The notes under the pieces: model-generated
The model's input: only the letters and a program-made list of their open reading frames with translations
Told to the model about the DNA's origin: nothing
The model's database searches: none
Assembly (NCBI GenBank): GCA_910583695.1
Contig: CAJTZL010000033.1
Location: 1-7,083 of the forward strand
DNA: 7,083 nt
Direction: 5' to 3'
Origin: an uncultured Oscillibacter sp.
Lineage (GTDB): Bacteria; Bacillota; Clostridia; Oscillospirales; Oscillospiraceae
Made by a program: the position numbers and the translations under genes
Part shown: positions 1-5,055 of the stretch, piece after piece
Layout: every line of letters starts with the position of its first letter
How positions within the stretch are numbered: the first letter of the stretch is position 1

Positions 1-1
1 C

Positions 2-442
2 AAGAGCGAGGATGCGGACAAGCTGATGGGCTTTGAGTGCGGGGCGGACGACTACATCACCAAGCCCTTCAACATCCTGGAGCTGAAGGCCCGGGTTCGG
101 GCCCTGCTCCGCCGGGCCGCCGGGGTTCAAAGGACCCGGGGCAGCATTCTGACCGCCGGAGGCATCACCTTGAACACGGAGGAGCGTTCCGCCGCCCGGG
201 GGGACACGCCCGTGGACCTCACCGCCAAGGAGTACGACCTCATTGAGCTTTTGATGCGCAATCCCCGGCGGGTCTACAGCCGGGAGAATCTCATGAACGT
301 GGTCTGGGGCTACAGCTACGCCGGGGACTACCGGACCGTGGACGTCCACATCCGCCGCCTCCGGGAGAAGCTGGAGGAGAAGCCGGCGGAGCCGGACCAC
401 ATTATGACCAAGTGGGGGGTGGGGTACTATTTCAAGGAATGA
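2..442 (+). CDS. OmpR-family two-component response regulator, 5'-truncated by the window edge
   Basis: The open frame runs in from the left edge (first full codon at base 2), so only the last 146 residues are visible. The normal length is about 225-230, so the beginning of the receiver domain, with its phosphoacceptor aspartate, lies outside. What is seen: the end of the receiver domain with GADDYITKPF, whose conserved lysine is at bases 62-64, then a linker, then a complete winged-helix DNA-binding domain. That domain runs from about base 160 to the end and includes LTAKEYDLIELL, the RENLMNVVWGY turn, the recognition-helix segment RTVDVHIRRLREKL and the terminal GVGYYF hairpin. These are hallmarks of the OmpR/PhoB class. 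In the family, phosphorylation by a partner kinase drives dimerisation and promoter binding in the cytoplasm. The kinase gene follows directly, so this is its likely partner. The target genes cannot be read from the window. Confidence 0.96.
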   Translation, partial: KSEDADKLMGFECGADDYITKPFNILELKARVRALLRRAAGVQRTRGSILTAGGITLNTEERSAARGDTPVDLTAKEYDLIELLMRNPRRVYSRENLMNVVWGYSYAGDYRTVDVHIRRLREKLEEKPAEPDHIMTKWGVGYYFKE

Positions 443-483
443 ACGCCCCTGCTGGAGCAGCCTCCAGTTCCGCTTCGGCGTGA
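439..483 (+). other. 14-codon open frame bridging regulator and kinase genes (possible coupling peptide or frameshift scar)
   Basis: An ATG at 439-441 overlaps the regulator stop codon in an ATGA arrangement, the usual coupling overlap for such gene pairs. This frame stops after 14 codons at the TGA at 481-483, which itself overlaps the GTG (480-482) used as start of the kinase frame. Two readings are possible. The short frame may carry ribosomes from one gene to the next by termination and re-initiation. Alternatively the ATG is the true kinase start and one base is missing just after it. No good Shine-Dalgarno sequence precedes GTG 480, which favours either reading over independent initiation. 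Confidence 0.35.
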
Positions 484-1856
484 GCTACATTGCCGTCATC
501 CTGGCGGTGCTGCTGCTGCTGAACACTTATCCCCTGCTGGTGTCGGAGGATCTGGTCTTCCACTCCAAGACCGCCAACCTCCAGAACAGCGTCTCCGTCA
601 TGGTGAACGCCCTCTCGGGGCTCTCCCCCCTGACGGAGGAGAACGTGGCCGACGCCATGAGCGTGGTGGAGGAGACGGGCCTGAGCCGCATTCTGGTGAC
701 GGACAGCGCCGGCCGGGTGCTCTACGACACCCGGGAGACCGACAGCGCCGTGGGCTGCTACGCCCTGTATACGGAGATTGTCCACGCCCTCCAGGGGCGG
801 GACGCCGCCAGCTGCACCTACCGCCAGGGGGCCTTTCACAGCCGGGCCTCCTCCCCCATCATGTACCAGAGCCAGATCATCGGCGCGGTGTACGCCTACG
901 AGTACGACACGGAGCAGGCCACCCTGCTCTCCGGCCTCCAGGAGACGCTGCTGCGCCTTTCCGCCGTGGCGGGGGGGCTGGTGCTGGCCCTGAGCTTCAT
1001 CCTCTCCAAGGCCCTGACCCGGAAGATCGGCCTGCTCCTCACCGCCATCCGGGAGGTGCGGGAGGGGGCCTACAGCCACCGGGCGGACATCCGGGGACGG
1101 GATGAGATCGCCCAGATCGGCTACGAGTTCAACAGCCTGACGGACCGTCTCCAGACCACGGAGAACGCCCGCCGCCGCTTTGTCTCCGACGCGTCCCACG
1201 AGCTGAAAACCCCCCTGGCGGCCATCCGGCTTCTGTCGGATTCCATTTTGCAGACGGAGAACATCGACCGGTCGACCACTCGGGAGTTCGTCACCGACAT
1301 CGGCCGGGAGGCGGAGCGCCTCTCCCGCATCACGGAGGACCTCCTCCGCCTGACCCGGCTGGACAGCGGCGTGCTGGATCCCCCGGCGGCGGTGGACATC
1401 CTGCCGGTTTTGGAGCAGGTCATGCGGATGATGAATCTTGTGGCCCAGGAGAAGGGGGTGGACCTCACCTACTCCGCCGGAGGGGACTGCGTGGTTCTGG
1501 GCACCCGGGACGAGACCCATCAGGTGATTTACAATCTGGTGGACAACGCGGTGAAGTACTCCGCCATCGGCGGAAGCGTTCAGGTCTTCCTGGAGCGGGT
1601 GGGGGAGCTGGTGGTCCTCACCGTGGCGGACAACGGCGCGGGCATCCCTGAGGCGGACCTGCCTCGGATTTTCGAGCGCTTCTACCGGGTGGACAAGGCC
1701 CGGTCCCGGGCCGCGGGAGGCACGGGCCTGGGGCTTGCCATCGTCAGCGACACGGTGAAGCGCCGGGGCGGCGCGGTGGAGGCCGCCAACCGCCCCGGCG
1801 GCGGCGCGGTGTTCACCGTCCGCTGGCCCGCGCTGGAGAGGAGGGAGGAACCGTGA
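480..1856 (+). CDS. Membrane sensor histidine kinase with HAMP domain, partner of the upstream regulator
   Basis: This protein senses an extracellular or envelope signal and phosphorylates the preceding regulator. Residues from GTG 480: TM helix about 3-20; extracytoplasmic sensor about 21-157; second TM helix about 158-178; HAMP about 178-230; HisKA with FVSDASHELKTPLAAIR and phospho-accepting His240 (bases 1197-1199); then the HATPase_c domain. In the ATPase domain the N box is NLVDNAVKYS (Asn352, Asn356), the G1 box DNGAGIP starts at Asp384, the F box is RIFERFYRVD, and the G2 box is GGTGLGLAIV (413-422). All catalytic boxes are intact. The start is doubtful. From GTG 480 the first TM helix lacks the usual basic N-terminal tail. 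The in-frame sequence just upstream (ERPCWSSLQFRFG) looks like kinase sequence but has no ATG, GTG or TTG before the stop at 405-407. The true N-terminus may therefore be about 16 residues longer, through a one-base indel near 443. The end overlaps the next gene as GTGA. Confidence 0.95.
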   Translation: MSYIAVILAVLLLLNTYPLLVSEDLVFHSKTANLQNSVSVMVNALSGLSPLTEENVADAMSVVEETGLSRILVTDSAGRVLYDTRETDSAVGCYALYTEIVHALQGRDAASCTYRQGAFHSRASSPIMYQSQIIGAVYAYEYDTEQATLLSGLQETLLRLSAVAGGLVLALSFILSKALTRKIGLLLTAIREVREGAYSHRADIRGRDEIAQIGYEFNSLTDRLQTTENARRRFVSDASHELKTPLAAIRLLSDSILQTENIDRSTTREFVTDIGREAERLSRITEDLLRLTRLDSGVLDPPAAVDILPVLEQVMRMMNLVAQEKGVDLTYSAGGDCVVLGTRDETHQVIYNLVDNAVKYSAIGGSVQVFLERVGELVVLTVADNGAGIPEADLPRIFERFYRVDKARSRAAGGTGLGLAIVSDTVKRRGGAVEAANRPGGGAVFTVRWPALERREEP

Positions 1857-2734
1857 AAAGACGGCTTTGCCTGCTGCTGCTCCTGCCCCTGCTGCTGACG
1901 GGCTGCCGGCGGGAGGAGCCCGCCCGGACGGGCTATGAGCTCTATTTCCAGGAGGCGGACCTCACCTATTCCGCCGGGGAGTCCCCCTTCCGCACGGAGA
2001 CCGTGTACTTATACGACGCGGAGACCGACACCCCCCTCCGCCTGGCGGAGGCGCTGGTGGCAGAGCTTTTGAAGGGCCCAGCCGACGAGACGCTGAAAAG
2101 CACCCTCCCCGCCGGGACCGCCCTCCTCTCTCTGGAGCTGGAGGGGGACCGGGCCCGGGTGGACCTGTCCCCGGCCTATGAAAGCCTCTCCGGCGTGGCC
2201 ATGACCCTGGCGGACAGCGCCATTGCCATGACCCTGGCCCAGGTGCCGGAGGTCTCCTCCGTCCAGATCACCGTCCGGGGCCGGGAGCTGGCCTACCGGG
2301 AGCGGCAGGTGCTGAACATCCGGGAGGTGCTCCTCACGCCGGAGGAGGACGTGATCAGCACCGTGGACGTGCTGCTGTACTTCCTGAATCAGGAGGGCCG
2401 CCTCACGGCGGCGGAGCAGACCCTGGACCTCTATGAGGGGGACACCCAGGTTTCCGCCGTGGCCCGGGCCCTGGAGCGCCAGCCGGAGGGCCGGGACCTG
2501 CTCTCCCCCCTGCCGGAGGGCTTCCAGGTGAAGTCCGTGTGGCTGGAGGAGGACATCTGCTATGTAAATCTCTCCTCCGCCCTGCTGGAGGGACTGGAGG
2601 AGAGCGCGGCCCGGACCGCCCTCCGGGCGCTGAACCATTCCCTCTCCTCCCTGGAGGCGGTGGAGGAGGTTCGCTTCCTGGTGGACGGCGAGTTCCGCCG
2701 GGACCTGGGGCTCATGGAGGGTCTGGAGGAGTAA
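1853..2734 (+). CDS. Lipoprotein with two GerMN domains, probable kinase accessory
   Basis: The 293-residue product begins with a lipoprotein signal: MKRR, a run of leucines, then the lipobox LLTGC with Cys18 as the lipidated residue. It should therefore be anchored on the outer face of the cytoplasmic membrane. Two GerMN-like repeats follow, about 47-160 and 169-284. Each has the succession helix (AEALVAELLKGP / VSAVARALERQP), a LPAG/LPEG turn, a strand ending in VDLS / VNLS, and a helix plus strand (QVPEVSSVQITVRG / SLEAVEEVRFLVDG). GerMN domains occur in the spore-germination protein GerM, which also has two, and in actinobacterial LpqB. The GTG start overlaps the kinase stop (GTGA) and is preceded by AGGAGG at 1839-1844 with 8 nt spacing, so translation is likely coupled. 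The genetic linkage suggests a role in signal sensing with the kinase. A germination or cell-wall role cannot be excluded. No ligand can be deduced. Confidence 0.88.
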   Translation: MKRRLCLLLLLPLLLTGCRREEPARTGYELYFQEADLTYSAGESPFRTETVYLYDAETDTPLRLAEALVAELLKGPADETLKSTLPAGTALLSLELEGDRARVDLSPAYESLSGVAMTLADSAIAMTLAQVPEVSSVQITVRGRELAYRERQVLNIREVLLTPEEDVISTVDVLLYFLNQEGRLTAAEQTLDLYEGDTQVSAVARALERQPEGRDLLSPLPEGFQVKSVWLEEDICYVNLSSALLEGLEESAARTALRALNHSLSSLEAVEEVRFLVDGEFRRDLGLMEGLEE

Positions 2735-2744
2735 AGTTTTGCCC

Positions 2745-2773
2745 TTGACATCCGGTCTCCGCTCCTGTAAACT
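2745..2773 (+). promoter_or_regulatory. Sigma-A promoter of the permease unit
   Basis: The -35 hexamer TTGACA (2745-2750) is perfect consensus. A 17-nt spacer leads to TAAACT (2768-2773), four of six matches to TATAAT. Predicted transcription start is about 2780. The promoter lies 11 nt beyond the GerMN lipoprotein stop. No terminator of normal strength separates the units, so some read-through from the signalling operon is possible. Confidence 0.82.
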
Positions 2774-2793
2774 GAAAAAGGTAGACCTTTTTC
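2774..2793. promoter_or_regulatory. Perfect 20-bp palindrome over the predicted transcription start, candidate operator
   Basis: The arms GAAAAAGGT (2774-2782) and ACCTTTTTC (2785-2793) are exact reverse complements around a 2-nt centre, AG. The element starts directly after the -10 hexamer and spans the expected start site, a position suited to a dimeric repressor. It does not resemble the PurR box of Bacillus as I know it. A stem with a TAGA loop followed by T residues could also act as a weak terminator, but only two G:C pairs would support it. Confidence 0.5.
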
Positions 2794-2831
2794 GGGACTG
2801 CCGGCGACAGAAAGAAGAACGAAGAAACAGG

Positions 2832-2837
2832 AAGGAG
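2832..2837 (+). promoter_or_regulatory. Ribosome-binding site fixing the permease start
   Basis: AAGGAG lies 9 nt before ATG 2847. It rules out the longer open frame beginning at TTG 2739, whose first codons would lie upstream of the transcription start. Confidence 0.85.
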
Positions 2838-2846
2838 AACCCCGCC

Positions 2847-4202
2847 ATGAGAACCCCCTCCGGCCAGCAGACGCTGTTCCAAATCCGAGGCATTCCCCCC
2901 CTGGGCTCCGCCGTCTCCCTGTCCCTTCAGCATCTGGTGGCGATGATTGTGGGCTGTGTCACGCCGCCCATCATCATCGCCGGGGCCATCGGCCTCAGCC
3001 CGGCGGATCAGGTGCTGCTGATTCAGGCGTCCCTGGTCATGTCCGCCGTGTGCACCATCATTCAGCTTTACCCGGTGAACAAATACTTCGGCTCCGGCCT
3101 GCCGGTGATCATGGGCGTCAGCTTCGCCTATGTCCCCAGCATGCAGGCCATCGCCTCCACGGGAGGCGGCGTGGGAGCCATCGCCGGGGCCATGATCGTG
3201 GGCGGAATCGTCGCCGTCGCGGTGGGCGTGTTCGTGAAGAAGATTCGTCTCCTGTTTCCGCCGGTGATCACCGGCACGGTGGTGTTCACCATCGGCCTGT
3301 CCCTCTATCCAACAGCCATCAACTACATGGCGGGGGGAACCGCCAATACATACGAGCTGGTGGTGGAGACGAAGCACCGGACCGAGGCCCTGGTTTACGG
3401 ATCCTGGCAGAACTGGCTGGTGGCCGTGCTGACCCTGGCCATTGTCATGCTGCTGAATAACCACGGAAAGGGCATCTGCAAGCTGGCCTCCATCCTCATC
3501 GGCATGCTCTGCGGCTATGGAATCTCCATGCTCTTCGGCATGGTGTCCTTTGCGGAGGTGGGGCCCGCCGCGTGGTTCTCCCTGCCCCGGGTGATGCACT
3601 TCGGCATTTCCTTTGACATTCCTTCCTGCGTGGCCATCGGGCTGCTCTTTGCCATCAACTCCATTCAGGCCATCGGCGACTTCACCGCCACCACCGTGGG
3701 CGGCCTGGACCGGGACCCCACGGACCAGGAGCTCCAGGGCGGCATCATCGCCTACGGCTTCAGCAACATCCTGACGGCCTTTTTCGGCGGCCTGCCCACG
3801 GCCACCTATTCCCAGAACGTGGGCATTGTCACCACCAACAAGGTGGTGAACCGGGTGGTGTTTGTCATGACCGGCGGCTTTCTGCTGCTGGCGGGTCTGT
3901 CCCCCAAGTTTGCGGCGGTGCTGACCACGATTCCCCAGTGCGTGCTGGGCGGGGCCACCATCACCGTCTTCTCCACCATCGCCATGACCGGCATGAAGCT
4001 CATCGCCTCCCAGAGCCTGACGGCCCGGAACACCACCATCGTGGGCCTGTCCGCCGCCCTGGGCGTGGGCGTCAGTCAGGCCAGCGGGGCCCTGGGCCAG
4101 TTCCCCGAGGGCTTCACCATGATCTTCGGCAAGTCCCCGGTGGTCATTGCCACGCTGATGGCGGTGCTTTTGAACCTGATCCTGCCCAAAGAGAAACCCT
4201 GA
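2847..4202 (+). CDS. NCS2-family nucleobase permease (xanthine/uracil type)
   Basis: This 451-residue, highly hydrophobic protein should form the 14 membrane segments of the nucleobase:cation symporter-2 family and import a purine or pyrimidine base with H+ or Na+. Visible family marks: LSLQHLVAM in TM1 (Gln28-His29); LPVIMGVSFAYVPSM (85-99) leading into TM3; FPPVITGTVV (137-146); the TM8 segment AINSIQAIGDFTATT (269-283); the TM10 signature SQNVG (322-326); and a hydrophobic tail ending in a short basic segment. Its length is normal for the family. Two positions are unusual. Gln274 (CAG 3666-3668) stands where XanQ and UraA have a substrate-binding glutamate. Asn331 stands where the signature [QEP]NxGxxxxT[RKG] expects threonine. 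Substrate specificity (xanthine, urate, uracil) is therefore uncertain. It is the first gene of a three-gene unit with its own promoter and candidate operator. Confidence 0.93.
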   Translation: MRTPSGQQTLFQIRGIPPLGSAVSLSLQHLVAMIVGCVTPPIIIAGAIGLSPADQVLLIQASLVMSAVCTIIQLYPVNKYFGSGLPVIMGVSFAYVPSMQAIASTGGGVGAIAGAMIVGGIVAVAVGVFVKKIRLLFPPVITGTVVFTIGLSLYPTAINYMAGGTANTYELVVETKHRTEALVYGSWQNWLVAVLTLAIVMLLNNHGKGICKLASILIGMLCGYGISMLFGMVSFAEVGPAAWFSLPRVMHFGISFDIPSCVAIGLLFAINSIQAIGDFTATTVGGLDRDPTDQELQGGIIAYGFSNILTAFFGGLPTATYSQNVGIVTTNKVVNRVVFVMTGGFLLLAGLSPKFAAVLTTIPQCVLGGATITVFSTIAMTGMKLIASQSLTARNTTIVGLSAALGVGVSQASGALGQFPEGFTMIFGKSPVVIATLMAVLLNLILPKEKP

Positions 4203-4210
4203 TGCAACCA

Positions 4211-4216
4211 AAGGAG
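4211..4216 (+). promoter_or_regulatory. Ribosome-binding site deciding the start of the small membrane protein
   Basis: AAGGAG stands 9 nt before ATG 4226. An in-frame ATG at 4202-4204 overlaps the permease stop and would add eight residues, but it would place this motif inside the coding sequence. ATG 4226 is preferred. Confidence 0.7.
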
Positions 4217-4225
4217 ATTTTGAAC

Positions 4226-4402
4226 ATGAAGACCCAGCTGAAGGGCATTGCCCTGCTCCGGTTCGGGATCCTGCTGATGCTGTTTTCCATTGTTGACCGC
4301 TGGATTCCGATGATAGACGTTCCGTCCCTGCCGGCGTGGCCCTCGGGACTGGCGTGCGGAGCCGCCGGGCTGGCCCTTGCGTTCAAAAAAGAGAAGGATT
4401 AA
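4226..4402 (+). CDS. Small two-helix membrane protein, 58 residues, unknown function
   Basis: The product has a basic start (MKTQLK), a hydrophobic helix at about 7-23, a short polar/proline loop containing DRWIPMIDVPSLPAWP, a second helix at about 40-53 and a positively charged tail (FKKEKD). By the positive-inside rule both ends should face the cytoplasm, with the loop outside. A strong ribosome-binding site and codon use like its neighbours support real translation. It begins 23 nt after the permease stop and ends 9 nt before the PEBP gene, so the three are probably co-transcribed. I do not recognise a named family, although short two-helix proteins of this kind are common in Clostridia. 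It might be a permease partner or regulator, but position is the only support for that. Confidence 0.75.
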   Translation: MKTQLKGIALLRFGILLMLFSIVDRWIPMIDVPSLPAWPSGLACGAAGLALAFKKEKD

Positions 4403-4411
4403 ACAGATAGA

Positions 4412-4873
4412 ATGGAAATCGAAATCTTACAGTTTCACTGCCCCGGTCTGGAGGACGGCGGGCGCTTCCCCCGGGATAATACCGGCCGGGGCAAGGATTT
4501 ATCCCCGGAGATCATTCTGGAAAACCTGTCCCCCCGGGCCAGGACCCTGGCCGTCACCCTGGAGGACATGAGCCATCCCGTGAAGGGCTTCACCCACTGG
4601 GTCATGTGGAACTTCCCCGCCCGGGAGGTCATCCCCGGGGGCCTGCCCAAGTACGAGCGGCTGGAGTGCGGGGCCGCCCAGGGACTGGCTTACGGCGTCC
4701 ACCGCTACGCGGGGCCCAAGCCCCCCATCTGGACCCGGCACCGCTACCGGCTGACGGTTTACGCACTGGACTGCGTTCTGGGCATCAGCTCCACCGCCCG
4801 GAAGAAGCAGTTCCTCAAGGCGGCGGAGGGCCACATCCTGCAAAAGGGCAGCCTGACGGCGGAGTTTGGATAA
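4412..4873 (+). CDS. PEBP / YbhB-YbcL (Raf kinase inhibitor-like) family protein
   Basis: This 153-residue protein shows no signal peptide or membrane segment and is probably cytoplasmic. It follows the bacterial PEBP layout. There is an N-terminal strand region with LEDGGRFPRDNTGRGKDLSPEI. The ligand-pocket segment LEDMSHPVKGFTHWVMWNFPA (50-70) replaces the classical DPDAP...HW and keeps His62-Trp63. The second pocket motif is YAGPKPP (99-105), followed by HRYRLTVYALD (110-120). The MSHP variant resembles a clostridial subgroup. PEBP proteins bind anionic or small ligands; bacterial members have no firm general function. The gene starts 9 nt after the small membrane protein. Its only Shine-Dalgarno candidate (AAGGA, 4394-4398) is 13 nt from ATG 4412, so translation may depend on coupling. 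A terminator follows at once. The link to nucleobase uptake is not explained by known biology. Confidence 0.9.
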   Translation: MEIEILQFHCPGLEDGGRFPRDNTGRGKDLSPEIILENLSPRARTLAVTLEDMSHPVKGFTHWVMWNFPAREVIPGGLPKYERLECGAAQGLAYGVHRYAGPKPPIWTRHRYRLTVYALDCVLGISSTARKKQFLKAAEGHILQKGSLTAEFG

Positions 4874-4881
4874 ACGCAACG

Positions 4882-4911
4882 AAACCGGGGAGGCTCTGCC
4901 TCCCCGGTTTT
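4882..4911 (+). terminator. Rho-independent terminator of the permease unit
   Basis: A perfect 13-bp stem is formed by AAACCGGGGAGGC (4882-4894) and its complement (4898-4910) around a TCT loop, with TTTT at 4908-4911. It begins 8 nt after the PEBP stop. The U tract is short, but the stem is very stable. The symmetrical A/T ends could allow action in both directions. Confidence 0.88.
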
Positions 4912-4949
4912 CCCATGGGAATGCCGGGGCCCCTCCGAGGGGCCCCGGC
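4910..4949. repeat. Palindrome plus GC-rich hairpin behind the terminator
   Basis: A 12-bp palindrome, TTCCCATGGGAA (4910-4921), leads into a second perfect hairpin. The hairpin arms are GCCGGGGCCCCT (4923-4934) and AGGGGCCCCGGC (4938-4949) around CCG. There is no T tract, so it is not a typical terminator on the + strand. It could protect mRNA ends, back up termination, or be an intergenic repeat element. Confidence 0.6.
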
Positions 4950-4962
4950 GCTTCCGATAGGC

Positions 4963-4982
4963 GGGCGCAGGTCCGCCCTTGC
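4963..4982. repeat. Short inverted repeat, part of a possible interspersed element
   Basis: GGGCG (4963-4967) pairs with CGCCC (4974-4978) around a 6-nt loop. The segment 4969-4982 recurs in inverted orientation at 7068-7081 with 13 of 14 bases matching. Similar GGGCGGACC-type palindromes are, from memory, frequent between genes in Oscillospiraceae. Copy number cannot be judged from this window. Confidence 0.4.
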
Positions 4983-5007
4983 ATTTTTCTTCCCGGGGCG
5001 CTATAAT
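4979..5007 (+). promoter_or_regulatory. Promoter of the ATP-grasp gene
   Basis: A perfect -10 box TATAAT (5002-5007) lies 17 nt downstream of TTGCAT (4979-4984), a half-consensus -35. Predicted start is about 5014, leaving a leader of about 40 nt. A short dyad, GCGCT (4998-5002) and AGCGC (5012-5016) with a 9-nt gap, straddles the -10 box and could be a regulator site, though arms of 5 bp may be chance. Confidence 0.75.
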
Positions 5008-5055
5008 TTAAAGCGCTGAATCGTTTTGCCTTCCGTTTGAAAGGAGGAATCCTCT

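Noticed and set aside
432..1520. Long minus-strand open frame of 362 codons opposite the kinase
   Set aside because: It is a shadow of the GC-rich kinase gene. The translation is rich in Gly, His, Gln and Val without motifs, while the + strand encodes every kinase box.
1461..1977. Near-identical 20-nt segments at 1461-1480 and 1958-1977, both encoding DLTYSAG, in kinase and lipoprotein
   Set aside because: They match at 19 of 20 bases, but the surrounding proteins are unrelated and the segment fits the local codon bias. Chance is the simpler explanation.
2739..2846. Longer permease reading starting at TTG 2739
   Set aside because: This segment contains the -35 and -10 boxes and the untranslated leader. 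ATG 2847 has AAGGAG 9 nt upstream and gives the usual family N-terminus.
2780..2846. Purine riboswitch in the permease leader
   Set aside because: The leader is about 67 nt, purine-rich and largely unstructured after 2794. I see neither the three-way junction core nor the conserved loop sequences.
2712..4211. Minus-strand open frame of 499 codons covering the whole permease
   Set aside because: The product is a His/Gly/Gln/Asp-rich string with no domain, typical of the antisense of a GC-biased membrane-protein gene. The + strand has the promoter, ribosome-binding site and family motifs.
3938..4225. Upstream extension of the small membrane protein frame into the permease gene
   Set aside because: It is a shadow frame of the permease with Arg/His/Gly-rich translation. 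AAGGAG before ATG 4226 marks the real start.
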